A stretch of DNA of 64,000 nt. It comes from Sulfolobus sp. S-194 (GTDB lineage Archaea; Thermoproteota; Thermoprotei_A; Sulfolobales; Sulfolobaceae). A program made the translations under genes and the position numbers. The stretch spans positions 62,001 to 126,000 of the forward strand of contig NZ_CP035730.1 of NCBI RefSeq assembly GCF_012222305.1, in the 5' to 3' direction. Each line of letters begins with the position of its first letter. The first letter of the stretch is position 1. Positions 47,257 through 59,100 of this stretch are shown here, piece after piece. The notes under the pieces are model-generated. The model was not told where the DNA came from. It did not search any database and saw nothing but the letters and a program-made list of their open reading frames with translations.

Positions 47257-48741
47257 ATGAAGGTATTAAGTCAATTTATGGGCGTATTTAATTTAGACAA
47301 ATGTTTAGGCTGTAATGCTTGTACCGTAGCATGTAAGAATTTGTGGACCAACAGAGAAGGAACGGAATATATGTACTGGAATAATGTAGAGACTAGACCT
47401 GGACCCGGATATCCATTAGAGTGGGAAGATCAAGAAAAATACAGAGGGGGTTGGATTTTAACTAAAGATGGCAAACTAAAATTAGCCATTGGAGGAAGAA
47501 TTGCAAGACTTTTAGAACTCTTCCACAATCCTTATCTACCTACTATTGATGATTATTTTGAACCCTTTACTTATACATACGAAAACTTGGTTAATGCTAA
47601 AGAGTCAAGTAAACAACCAGTAGCTGAACCCGTCTCACTGATAACTGGAAAAAGAATAGAACTGAGGTTAGGACCCAATTGGAATGATGATCTTGCGGGA
47701 GGTACAGAGGCAATATTAAAGGATCCTAATTTCAAGAAATTAGAAAATAAGATAAAGACAGATTTCGAAAATGCCTTTATGATGTATTTACCCAGAATAT
47801 GTAACCACTGTCTCAATCCTGCATGTGTTGCCGCTTGTCCAGCAGGAGCTATGTATAAGAGGGAAGAGGATGGTATAGTTCTGAATGATCAAAATAAGTG
47901 TCGTGGATGGAGATTCTGTATTGCAGCTTGTCCTTATAAGAAGGTTTATTATAACTGGGTTACTGGGAAGGCTGAAAAATGTATATTGTGCTATCCAAGA
48001 TTAGAAACTGGTCAGATTCCGGCTTGTTTTCATGAATGTGTTGGAAGAATTAGGTACTTAGGCGTAGTTCTTTACGATGCTGATAGAGTAGAATGGGCTG
48101 CCTCTGCAAGAGATCCTAAAGAAATAATAGATAGAATGCTCCAAATAATACTGAATCCCTTCGATGAAGAAGTTATAAAGAATGCTAAAGAAAATGGTGT
48201 TACAGATGATTTCATAGAAGCCGCACAGAGAACTCCCGTTTATAAGATGGTTAAGATCTGGAAAATAGCCTTACCATTGCATCCAGAATTCAGAACACTA
48301 CCGATGATATGGTATATACCACCTCTAAGTCCGCTAGTAGAAAACATTAAATTAAAAAGCGATGAGGAATTCTTCCCTATTGTAGACCATATGAGGATAC
48401 CGATAGAATATTTAGCTAGTATGTTTACGGCCGGTGATACTGAAAGGGTAAAGAATATATTAAAGAAATTAATTACATTAAGAATTTATATGAGACAAAA
48501 AAGACTAGGCAAAAAAGTTAATGAAGAGTTACTAAAAGAGGTCTCATTAACGGAAAAAGATCTTGAGGAGATGTACAGAGTTTTAGCTATAGCTAGGTTA
48601 GAAGACAGGTTTGTAATTCCGACAGCACATAAGGAAAAAGCTCTAAAGATGTTTGAAGAAAGTTTAGCACCAGAATATGTCCAAGGTAGTAGAGGATTAC
48701 AACAAACAATTAGAAGGGATTTGAGGTTGAAGAAAACATGA
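47257..48741 (+). CDS. narH: Nitrate reductase beta subunit NarH, four Fe-S clusters
   Basis: A 494-residue protein. The cysteine motifs are KCLGCNACTVAC, ICNHCLNPACVAACPAGA, KCRGWRFCIAACPYKK and KCILCYPR..ACFHECVGR. The tryptophan in CRGWRFC marks the [3Fe-4S] cluster, as in bacterial NarH. It passes electrons from NarI heme to NarG. It starts one base after narG ends. Confidence 0.94.
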   Translation: MKVLSQFMGVFNLDKCLGCNACTVACKNLWTNREGTEYMYWNNVETRPGPGYPLEWEDQEKYRGGWILTKDGKLKLAIGGRIARLLELFHNPYLPTIDDYFEPFTYTYENLVNAKESSKQPVAEPVSLITGKRIELRLGPNWNDDLAGGTEAILKDPNFKKLENKIKTDFENAFMMYLPRICNHCLNPACVAACPAGAMYKREEDGIVLNDQNKCRGWRFCIAACPYKKVYYNWVTGKAEKCILCYPRLETGQIPACFHECVGRIRYLGVVLYDADRVEWAASARDPKEIIDRMLQIILNPFDEEVIKNAKENGVTDDFIEAAQRTPVYKMVKIWKIALPLHPEFRTLPMIWYIPPLSPLVENIKLKSDEEFFPIVDHMRIPIEYLASMFTAGDTERVKNILKKLITLRIYMRQKRLGKKVNEELLKEVSLTEKDLEEMYRVLAIARLEDRFVIPTAHKEKALKMFEESLAPEYVQGSRGLQQTIRRDLRLKKT

Positions 48742-49238
48742 ACTTATTACAAGTTATAGGAGATCTTCTCGAATATCCTAGAGAATGGATAAAACAAAAA
48801 GAGACGATTATGAATCTAGTGAGTGAGTGTTTATCTCCTAACAAATATCTTATTATTGAATTCTTAAAGACTGCGTCAAATTACAAAGAGCTTGATCTCG
48901 AGGAGATTTATGTAAGTACTTTTGATAGTAATGATTATACAACACTCTATATGACCTATTATATAACTGGAGAGGAAAAGAGTAGGACAAAGACTCCTAA
49001 AAGAGGTTTTCTATTAGCTTGGCTAAAAAGTAGGACAAAGATCAACAGTAATGAGTTACCTGATTATTTACCCCTTTTGTTAAAATACCTAAGTAATACT
49101 GATGACGAGGAAGTCAAAAAATTAATACAAGAACCTATACAGATTCTTTCGGATAGACTTAAAGAAAAGAAGTCCATTTTTTATCCTCTCGTGCTTGCCG
49201 CATATTTAGAACTTTATGGGGGTGTAAATGGAGGATGA
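48738..49238 (+). CDS. narJ: Nitrate reductase assembly chaperone NarJ (short form)
   Basis: A 166-residue helical protein of the TorD/NarJ type: LLQVIGDLLEYPREWIKQ at the start, then DYTTLYMTYYITG and FLLAWLKSR. It is shorter than bacterial NarJ (about 236 residues). It overlaps narH by ATGA and narI by four bases. It would hold NarG during Mo-cofactor insertion and membrane docking. Confidence 0.82.
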   Translation: MNLLQVIGDLLEYPREWIKQKETIMNLVSECLSPNKYLIIEFLKTASNYKELDLEEIYVSTFDSNDYTTLYMTYYITGEEKSRTKTPKRGFLLAWLKSRTKINSNELPDYLPLLLKYLSNTDDEEVKKLIQEPIQILSDRLKEKKSIFYPLVLAAYLELYGGVNGG

Positions 49239-49909
49239 ATTACTTCTGGGTAATTTATCCTTATGTGGCTGTTACTATATTTTTCGGAGGATACATTTAT
49301 ACATATTTAACGAGGAGGTATTATTGGTCTGCGAGATCTTTTGAATTACTAGCAAAACGTACACATACATACGCATCAAACTTCTTTCACTACGGAATTG
49401 TTATAGTCTTATTAGGACATTTAGTAGGAATAGCAATACCAGCCTCAGTTCTACTAGCAATAGGTCTCACATATAGCCTTCACGAAGCAGTAGCATTCTA
49501 TTTGGGAGCTCTTTTCGGAATTATAGCAATAATCGGACTAGCTTGGCTGCTTGCACTATCGTATTTGACTAGAGCCTCTGCATCCCTCTCAGTTACCGAC
49601 CACTTAGTATATGGTGTATTAATCTTGGTGATAGCTACGGGGCTCTATAATACATTAATTGTTCACCCAGATTATATGAGTACAGTAGCACCGTGGTTCC
49701 AAGGATTAATAACATTTCACCCAAATGAATCTCTAATAGAGAAAGCACCTTTAAGCTTACAAGTTCACGTCGCGTTATCTTTTCTACTATATGCGTTATG
49801 GCCTTTCTCTAGATTAGTCCATGTATTCACATTCCCAATAACATACTTATGGAGACCTTACATAGTTTACAGAGGATATCGTTACTCTAGAGCCATTAAG
49901 AAAAGATAA
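49235..49909 (+). CDS. narI: Nitrate reductase gamma subunit NarI, diheme cytochrome b
   Basis: A 224-residue membrane protein with five helices. Heme ligand pairs are visible: H-x9-H in HYGIVIVLLGH and H-x17-H in VHVALSFLLYALWPFSRLVH, the same spacings as E. coli H56/H66 and H187/H205. It takes electrons from the quinol pool (caldariella-type quinone in this order) and passes them to NarH. Last gene of the operon. Confidence 0.93.
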   Translation: MNYFWVIYPYVAVTIFFGGYIYTYLTRRYYWSARSFELLAKRTHTYASNFFHYGIVIVLLGHLVGIAIPASVLLAIGLTYSLHEAVAFYLGALFGIIAIIGLAWLLALSYLTRASASLSVTDHLVYGVLILVIATGLYNTLIVHPDYMSTVAPWFQGLITFHPNESLIEKAPLSLQVHVALSFLLYALWPFSRLVHVFTFPITYLWRPYIVYRGYRYSRAIKKR

Positions 49910-50506
49910 ATTATTTTTTAATGCTTCTTTTTCATCTTATGAGCCGAATCTTTTGTCAACAGCAACTTTTTGTATCTATATTAAAATTATATGTCAAAAA
50001 TTTATTTATTCAAAGCTTTTTAACGATTAGCATTTATACGACAGACTCTAGAATCACTGAATCTAATGAATTAAAAAGTGATTTCAGAGTATTAAATGAA
50101 TATTCATAAAAAGAACTAAATACTACCAAACAAAAATAATAGGATAATGAATAAGTTAAAATCTTCTCTATAGAATTATCTCAGTTTTATCTACTAGACA
50201 GTGTATGCATGTTATTTTAGGTGTATTTTTAGCTTTATGAGATTGATAGAAGTAAAGATTATATCTTCTATGTTATTTTAGGTATATCTTTGTTTTTGTT
50301 CCCGTTTTTTCTCGGGATTTTCTTTCAATTTGTATTTGATTTTTTACAGTATCTTTATTGAGAATGTTTTATGTGTTTCTCTTTTTTGTATTCCCTATTT
50401 TTCTTAGGAATAAGAAGAATTCAGTAATGACAAATATGTAATAAATAGAAAAACTTATATAGTAGAAACAAAGAAAATAAGATAAATAGAAATATAAAAA
50501 CAATCA
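49910..50506 (+). promoter_or_regulatory. narI downstream region and CRISPR leader
   Basis: No gene; a 62-codon frame at 49921-50109 is not convincing. The part from about 50200 is the CRISPR leader. It contains a direct repeat TGTTATTTTAGGTRTAT (50210-50226 and 50271-50287) and a TATA-like CTTATATA at 50454-50461, about 45 nt before the first repeat, suited to start pre-crRNA. The leader side is inferred from the repeat orientation (GAATTGAAAG at the spacer-proximal 3' end) and from the younger, uniform repeats on this side. Confidence 0.6.
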
Positions 50507-53500
50507 CATAATCCTCAATGGAATTGAAAGCTTCTATCCATCCTAAAGGACCTGGAGGATTAGATACTGACCATAATCCTCAATGGAATTGAAAGAAAAA
50601 TTACGAGATTATTATAATTGGGGTGAGCTAAATGGACATAATCCTCAATGGAATTGAAAGACCTACGTAGTACGTCATGTTTTTTCACTATAAAAAACTT
50701 GTCATAATCCTCAATGGAATTGAAAGTTTTATCAAAATCGTATCTTATAAGACTCTTCGGAGATGACATAATCCTCAATGGAATTGAAAGTGTAACCTTG
50801 AACTTCTTAGCGACTTGATCAATTTCACTGACATAATCCTCAATGGAATTGAAAGTTATAAAAGATTAACGGCAAGCCTCGCCCTTCAGGGCCATAATCC
50901 TCAATGGAATTGAAAGAAATTATGTAGAAATAAGTGGCAACATTATAAGTGCTTTAACATAATCCTCAATGGAATTGAAAGGCACCAGAAGGTCCAACTA
51001 TTAATACGTGTACTCTGGATATTCCCATAATCCTCAATGGAATTGAAAGCGAGTATAAGGGGCATAGCCCCTTAACCCCATCTTACTACTTTAGCATAAT
51101 CCTCAATGGAATTGAAAGCCAGTACGCGTAATCGAGTAACTCATTTATGATAGTGTAGACCATAATCCTCAATGGAATTGAAAGCTCTTTCATGAACGGA
51201 ATGAATTATACAGTTTCTGTTTGTTCATAATCCTCAATGGAATTGAAAGTTAATTCACAGGCTTTCAGACAAAAACAAGTTTGTAGTAGCTGCATAATCC
51301 TCAATGGAATTGAAAGAGGAGCGATTGGACTAAGTTAAAAAAATTTTTAACTTAATCATAATCCTCAATGGAATTGAAAGACGATAGCAACTAAAGGTGG
51401 TGCATGGGAAGAATACTATCCACATAATCCTCAATGGAATTGAAAGTCTCACGATAAATTGTTACGAATGTGTAATATACTGGTGTTGCATAATCCTCAA
51501 TGGAATTGAAAGTAAAACGATAGACGGTGAAGAGTATGTCGAGTTCTTGTAACATAATCCTCAATGGAATTGAAAGTTATTTCCTTCAAGTGAGATATAT
51601 CACATATGACTAAATACATAATCCTCAATGGAATTGAAAGAGATATTGCTATATCCAAAATCCTACCACCTGATTGACTCCATAATCCTCAATGGAATTG
51701 AAAGAAATGTCGGATCAGGCGTTTGTCAAGATGCCCAGGGAAACATAATCCTCAATGGAATTGAAAGGTTAAACTTAAGGGGCTTGAGCAAGATGTGATA
51801 GAGCTTTCATAATCCTCAATGGAATTGAAAGAGTTTACTAAAGCAAAATTGTAAAAAGGATTAATGATCCAGCATAATCCTCAATGGAATTGAAAGACAA
51901 AAAGAAATCATTGTTCGATGAGCCCATTCTTTTTCAAACATAATCCTCAATGGAATTGAAAGATTTTAATTATTTTATGAACGTCTCGTCATTCAGAGAA
52001 TTCATAATCCTCAATGGAATTGAAAGCTTCCATTAATTCAGAAACTTTTGGTGCTGGCTTTATTTTAACATAATCCTCAATGGAATTGAAAGCCTCGAAG
52101 GTCATCTGCTTCTTAGCTACCGTCTCGACGACATAATCCTCAATGGAATTGAAAGGACAGAGACCACAACGACGAGACAACTCGACAGAGGTCCGGAGAC
52201 ATAATCCTCAATGGAATTGAAAGTGGATATTCGACACTCATCCGCCAGATTATATTCGTACAAAAGCATAATCCTCAATGGAATTGAAAGGCATTAAAGA
52301 ACGCAACTCCTGTCTTTCCGTATCTACATAACATAATCCTCAATGGAATTGAAAGGCAATCCCCGCACGTCGTGCCTTTGCCCACCTTAATAAGGTGGGC
52401 ATAATCCTCAATGGAATTGAAAGTTAGAGATCTCTATAGGATTATTTACAAGCTGAGGACGGGCATAATCCTCAATGGAATTGAAAGTCAGAAAGAGAAC
52501 CCCCGCAAAAGTTCTTAGAAACAACTTCACATAATCCTCAATGGAATTGAAAGATAGCTTTAGGACCTACTAACTGTAACTTCTAACTGAACCTCATAAT
52601 CCTCAATGGAATTGAAAGAGTGTGTAGCAAAAGCTTTTTTATCGTTATCATCAATTACACATAATCCTCAATGGAATTGAAAGTAGGGGAGATGACCCAT
52701 ACGGGGGCTGTCTGGGGCTCCGCCGGGGCATAATCCTCAATGGAATTGAAAGGTTCTAATACACGGCCAGTACTTAAAACAGCTCCTTTTCATAATCCTC
52801 AATGGAATTGAAAGTTACATCTGGTAGTTCATAAATCGTTCTGAATAACGATACATAATCCTCAATGGAATTGAAAGTCTCTGTTAAGAACAGAATTTTC
52901 CCATCTGGTGCTTCTTCTTCTCCATAATCCTCAATGGAATTGAAAGCAGATGGTTGGTTACCCTTTAACCCGTAAGTCCTATCGAGTGCATAATCCTCAA
53001 TGGAATTGAAAGATGATAAGTGAGAAAGAGATAATACTGAAGTTGATAGCCACATAATCCTCAATGGAATTGAAAGGGTCCGTGTGCTGGTGTGCAAGTA
53101 CTAAATGCATCCCGAACATAATCCTCAATGGAATTGAAAGTTCTATATACTTAAAAATAGGATTAACTAATGATAGGACGTCATCTTTCATAATCCTCAA
53201 TGGAATTGAAAGCTAAGCATGTTTTCTAATAATGTGTTTGCTGTACTGTTTTTACATAATCCTCAATGGAATTGAAAGTATCTCTCTTCAGATTCTTTAT
53301 CCGAATATTTACTTCCGGCATAATCCTCAATGGAATTGAAAGTCTTCATAATGAGTAACATAAATGTAACTCCTTCTGAAAGTCATAATCCTCAATGGAA
53401 TTGAAAGTTTATTCATAATAAGCAGCTTTAGGACCTGTGCTTTCTAACATAATCCTCAATGGAATTGAAAGGAAAGTTTAGTTGTAAAAGACCCTAAGTA

Positions 53501-55682
53501 CCTGGGCAAGTTTATCATAATCCTCAATGGAATTGAAAGTCTCATCTACCTTTAGTTTATTGATTGCTTGAGAAACGGCCACATAATCCTCAATGGAATT
53601 GAAAGCTTCTTAGTTTCTACATGGATAAATGAAATATAGGCCCTCTCATAATCCTCAATGGAATTGAAAGACCCTTTCGTCCCAATCTGGAAATATATCG
53701 CTTGGATCTACCATAATCCTCAATGGAATTGAAAGAAATATTAACGGATAAAGAAATTGAAGAGTTGAGAGATCACATAATCCTCAATGGAATTGAAAGC
53801 CTTAGGGTCAGAAACACCCTTCAACATCTCAGCCAAACCCCTCTCATAATCCTCAATGGAATTGAAAGTCCCATGTGAAGAATACTTTTCTATGAGGTTA
53901 TTCACAACATAATCCTCAATGGAATTGAAAGAATAAATAGGCCTCAAGGTCTTCCAAGTTTCTGTTTCTGACATAATCCTCAATGGAATTGAAAGATTCA
54001 GGTTGCTTAGCTATTTTCGAGTTTATAACAAAATTTACATAATCCTCAATGGAATTGAAAGGTTTTTTGAGGCTTAGGTTTAAGGAGTAAGTTTAGTAGG
54101 TCCCATAATCCTCAATGGAATTGAAAGAGCCCTCTCTTCCGTTCCCCCTTACTAGCTCAATAGCCGCACATAATCCACAATGGAATTGAAAGTACATTAG
54201 GGAGATCCAATTCGCGGATTTCGAGGGCGCCGCATAATCCACAATGGAATTGAAAGCAACAGATAGACCTGATCAAAGACAAAATCATACGGGCTCCCAT
54301 AATCCACAATGGAATTGAAAGAGCTTACTTAGCGGTATAGGTAATTTAATAGTATTTGCGCAACATAATCCACAATGGAATTGAAAGTCTCCTCCCTGAG
54401 ATAGGACCTCTACCGCCTTCAGGACCTCCCATAATCCACAATGGAATTGAAAGGCAACTCAGCAGTAGTAGTAAACATACTGACGGCTCCCCGCCATAAT
54501 CCACAATGGAATTGAAAGCATTTATCAGGCCTTGGACGGCCTCGTAGATCTCGGCAAACATAATCCACAATGGAATTGAAAGTTAACGCATATCGATGTG
54601 ATTTGGCTACCGTTCGGAAGGTACATAATCCACAATGGAATTGAAAGTTGAAGAGAATTTCAGAAATACTATTACAAGGGTGCATGACATAATCCACAAT
54701 GGAATTGAAAGTGGACTATTGTGCCGTTCGGCAATGTGTATGCTTCGCCTCATAATCCACAATGGAATTGAAAGAAAGAAAATTCCAATAAAATGATATT
54801 GATCTCAAGATCGAACATAATCCACAATGGAATTGAAAGATTGAGAGTGGCTCTAATAGAAGCCGTAAGAAGTGTCATTACCATAATCCACAATGGAATT
54901 GAAAGCATTAAGAATCTTAATGTACTTGAATGCGCTAAGTTTGAACATAATCCACAATGGAATTGAAAGCAGGAGCAGACAAGTATATTTTCCAGGGGAC
55001 GCCACCCAATTTCATAATCCACAATGGAATTGAAAGCTTCTACGGACATGAGCATTTGTTGTTATTAGCAGACATAATCCACAATGGAATTGAAAGACCT
55101 ATGAAGTTCTGTATACCCGTATTGGCTATAGCTCCCGCATAATCCACAATGGAATTGAAAGCTTGATGATACTTCTTAGCTATCTTTTTCAGCCAACTCA
55201 TTCATAATCCACAATGGAATTGAAAGTTCTTTCTTTCCTCTAACCCTTTAACCTATTTCTTAATTTCAACATAATCCACAATGGAATTGAAAGACCTCTT
55301 CTTCTACATAATGAAATAGAGGTAAGCTATCTTCATAATCCACAATGGAATTGAAAGTTCTTTGGTGGTAAGGAGCTGGTTTCTCTCTGTAGGCGGTAAC
55401 ATAATCCACAATGGAATTGAAAGAATATTCTACTACTATCTTAGCTACGAGGACATGGAAAAACATAATCCACAATGGAATTGAAAGACTGGGTGGGGAA
55501 AAACTAGGCTAGCAATCCATATAATGCATAATCCCCAATGGAATTGAAAGTGTTTTTCTACAGTCACTTCTTTTCCGAAATTTTCTTGGTATGTCATAAT
55601 CCCCAATGGAATTGAAAGTGATGTCCTATTGCGTTTATACTGTGCTTTACAATAGTACCATAATCCTCAATGGAATTGAAAG
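50507..55682 (+). CRISPR. CRISPR array: 80 repeats of 24 nt, 79 spacers, four repeat alleles
   Basis: I read 80 repeats starting at 50507 and ending at 55682. They begin CATAATCC, have one variable base, and end CAATGGAATTGAAAG. Repeats 1-56 have T at the variable ninth base, repeats 57-77 (from 54169) have A, repeats 78-79 (55527, 55595) have C, and repeat 80 (55659) has T again. Spacers are 37-48 nt. The repeat resembles subtype I-A arrays of Sulfolobales. No cas gene lies in the window. The leader is to the left. The distal end is followed by an IS200/IS605 remnant rather than a typical degenerate repeat. Confidence 0.97.
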
Positions 55683-55702
55683 GATATTGCACAATTTACA
55701 AA

Positions 55703-55984
55703 TCTAGGAATTTCTTCAAAACTAGTCTTGCGGATTTTCCTTTGAAGTAGTTTGCTAGGTATGATTATGAGTATCTTGGTGGACAGTTTACGGAGAGGCG
55801 TATGTGGTCTGGCATTACTTCTAAGGCTATTATTTCACAACCCAATTCCTCAGCGATTGACTTTAGCAACTCTTTAGTATATTCAGCTACTTCATTAACT
55901 AGCATGTCTTTATAGTATCTTGGTATTCATACAAAATGATAGTTGCATAAGTATTTTTACATGTCTCGTTGATTTGTATTCCAC
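55703..55984 (-). pseudogene. tnpA: Truncated, mutated tnpA
   Basis: Starts GTG at 55984 (GTG GAA TAC AAA TCA). It has a one-base insertion after about eight codons, TGA in place of Trp in the HFVW segment, another in-frame stop, and Arg in place of the second His of the HUH motif. It ends at about 55703, so the C-terminal part with the catalytic tyrosine is absent. Inactive. Confidence 0.85.
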
Positions 55985-56063
55985 AGTATACTTTAGAGTA
56001 TTCAGATATTTTTAAGCTACATCTCCGCCCCTAGAAGGGGCTAGGCTTAAACCTTCATTTTGT
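55703..56063 (-). mobile_element. IS200/IS605 remnant abutting the CRISPR array
   Basis: The left-end tip TTCATTTTGT (56054-56063), the hairpin CCGCCCCTAGAAGGGGC and the first two thirds of tnpA are kept; the rest of tnpA and all of tnpB are missing. Homology to the element at 2005-3797 begins at about 55703, 21 bases after the last CRISPR repeat. Confidence 0.85.
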
Positions 56064-56195
56064 CAGTAAGTAATTTATCTTTCGTCATTATACTACATGT
56101 TAACTTGAATCAGAAATGGAGGAGTCCAGGATAACTAAATTATATACACTATATATTAACAAAAATTTTATATATTAACATACATAAGTGTTCTT
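56064..56195. other. Upstream region of the thermopsin-like gene
   Basis: Short AT-rich region with TTTTATATATTAAC at about 56166-56179, which lies 17-30 nt before the ATG and may carry its TATA box. Confidence 0.4.
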
Positions 56196-59100
56196 ATGGA
56201 GAAGCTTCTTGTAATCTTTTTGCTCATTTCACTATTAAGTTATACAACACCTTTGTATACAACACATCAATCAGAAACAGCCTCAATACCAATTGCTGGT
56301 AAATATTATAGGAACGTCACTAATAACTATGGTTATGTAAACATACACACATTTTATTCCTCAGAACCGGCTCCCATGGGAATAGCTGATTACGGTATAG
56401 GTCCTAACGGACCTTATATATTAACTACTACACAGTTCCTAGGTTACATCAACATTTTAGATTTATCAGCGCAAACATTCAACGGGACACAATTGGTTAA
56501 TAACTGTGTTAGCTTCCAACTGAATGCCGTACTCACTTATACTCACAATGGAATAACCTACTCCTTGTGGGTTCAGAATGTGATAAGATTTGATACAGCA
56601 AGTAACGAAGTTTCCTTTTTAGACAACATATGGAATTATACACAAGTATATGCTAATGCCAGTGGATTATCTGGCAATGGACAAATAGGCATTACCTATT
56701 ATGGTTCCCATGCAGTCGAATTTTATTATGACTGGGCTTATAATTACCCCGGAAGTTTTGTAACAGTAACACTCCCTACTACGATCTTAGTCTTAGTAAA
56801 TGTATCAGTTAACAATCTAGGCCAACCAGTAATCAACTTCTGGTATAATGATGGCTATGGCTGGGTGAAATACGATAGCGTAACAGTTACTAACGTTGAA
56901 GGTGCCAGTAACGTTGAGTTCATGATAAACGGTAACGAATATACAGGCTGGGGAACATTTTACGATGCAGAACTAGTTTTAGGGGGAGCGTACGGAGGAC
57001 TTAACGCCTATGTTTACTCAGCAAACATATATATGACCCTTGAATACTGGAATGGACATAACTTTCAAACCGTAGAAAACGCATACAATTTCGGATCAGA
57101 TACCGCAGAGACCGTCCAAAATGTTGTAGTCACTTACACAGACATACCATTTAATGGCACACTAGAAGGCCATATAACTACTGGACCAGGAAGCCTCGGA
57201 ATGCTCTGGGAACAGAATAATATATTAAACCTAACTGTAGACACTGGAATAAGTAGTGGTTACATTTTAGTCTATAACATGAGTTACACATATTCACCAT
57301 CATATACACAATTCAAAATTCCGTTTAATGGCGGCGAGGCAATCTTATCCCTATATCCGACCAACTATGCAATTCTAGTATATGGTCCTAATGGTCAATT
57401 AATCGGAGAAGCAAACGTTTTGAAGACAGTTGGGAGTTACACTACTGGTGTTACACAGTTCGACATTATCGTATCGAATACTTCAATAGCCTTACACCCA
57501 AATTCTTCCACTTCAATAGATATTACAATAAATGCATACGGCGATGTCAATATTAATATCCTTACCCCCGCTGGTGTAACATATAGTATTAATAAAAATC
57601 CAATATATGTCAACGGTCAAGGGACAGATATATTAACAATATATACTAGTGGAAAACTGCTTGGTACTTATCCAATTATAATTAATGCCTCACTGTTCCC
57701 TGGATTCTATAAGATTATAAATATTACACTGAATATAATTCCAAAATATTATCTTGTAACCTTTGAGTATAATGTAATAGGTCAACCTTTACCTCAATCT
57801 CCTCAAATAACCCTAGAATTCCCCAACCAAACAATAATAACAATATACTTATCCCCTATAACTTCACTTAAATTGCCTCAAGGGACTATCTACGAAATTC
57901 AACAGATAATTTACACTAACACTGGAATTAGATGGGCTACAGATAACCAAACTGAGGGTCAAATAAATAGCTCTTCGACAATATTTTTTGTTTACTATGA
58001 ACAACTAATGGTTAACTTTGAGTATAAAGTACAAGGAGGAGTTGGTTATAGCTCTCCCCAAGTTAAATATTATTACTTCGGACTACCACAAACAATTACC
58101 GCGCCAAACACAGTTTGGGTAGATTATGACTCCACCTATGTATATTCACAAATCTTACCGGGTTCCAATTCACAAGAACGATGGATAGCCTATTCCTATT
58201 CCGGTACGATAACTGTACCTTCTACAATTACCATATATTATTATAATCAATACTATATCACAGTATCATCACCAATACCAATTCACGCAATAATCAACGG
58301 AACAAACACAACACTAACAACAGGATGGTATAACGAGGGAACTACAATTAAAGTGCTTAATATAACGTATTACCCAGCCTCTTATGAAAGATTCGTAATA
58401 GTATCAATATTACCTTCAGTTTCCTTTACGGTAAACTCATCAATAAACGTCACAATCTCAACAGTTAAACAATTCCTAGTTACACTATCATCACCAATTC
58501 CGGTTTATGCAATAATTAACGAGACAAACACAACACTAACAACAGGATGGTATAATGCAGGATCGAAAATATACGTAGAAAACATCACGTATTATCCTAA
58601 TCCATTTACTAGATATGTAATCACTAACATTACGCCCAAAGAGGTGACAGTAGAAAGCCCGCTAACGATAAAACTCTCAACATTAGAACAGTTCTACTTA
58701 AAGCTATCATCACCAATACCAATTCACGCAATAATCAACGGAACAAACACAACACTAACAACAGGATGGTATGACAAAGGGATAGAAATAAAAATTCTGA
58801 ATATCACTTACTATCCCACATCAGAATCAAGATATATAATTATTCAAATTTCACCATCGTCAGAGCTTACACTGAATAAACCGTATAACGTTACAATATA
58901 TGCAGTATTACAATACTATGTATCTGTATCATCGAAAATTCCAGTTAAGGCTTTGATTAACGGAACTGAGACAATCCTCAACTCCTCATGGATAAATAAA
59001 GGAACCACAATAGATATAATAAACTATACTTACTACGTTAATGCTGACGAAAGATATGTAATAACGAGTATCTCACCTAAGTCAATGACTGTGAAAAGTC

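Noticed and set aside
49921-50109. 62-codon open frame after narI
   Set aside because: It lies in the region leading to the CRISPR leader, with no start context or family match.
50560-55475. Several open frames across the CRISPR array
   Set aside because: They read through repeats (recurrent FNSIEDY and FQFHCGL peptides) and are artefacts of the array.
55984-56130. GTCAGTAAG beside the IS remnant and at the right end of the intact IS
   Set aside because: The two are in opposite orientation relative to the element, so they do not form a consistent junction and may be coincidence.
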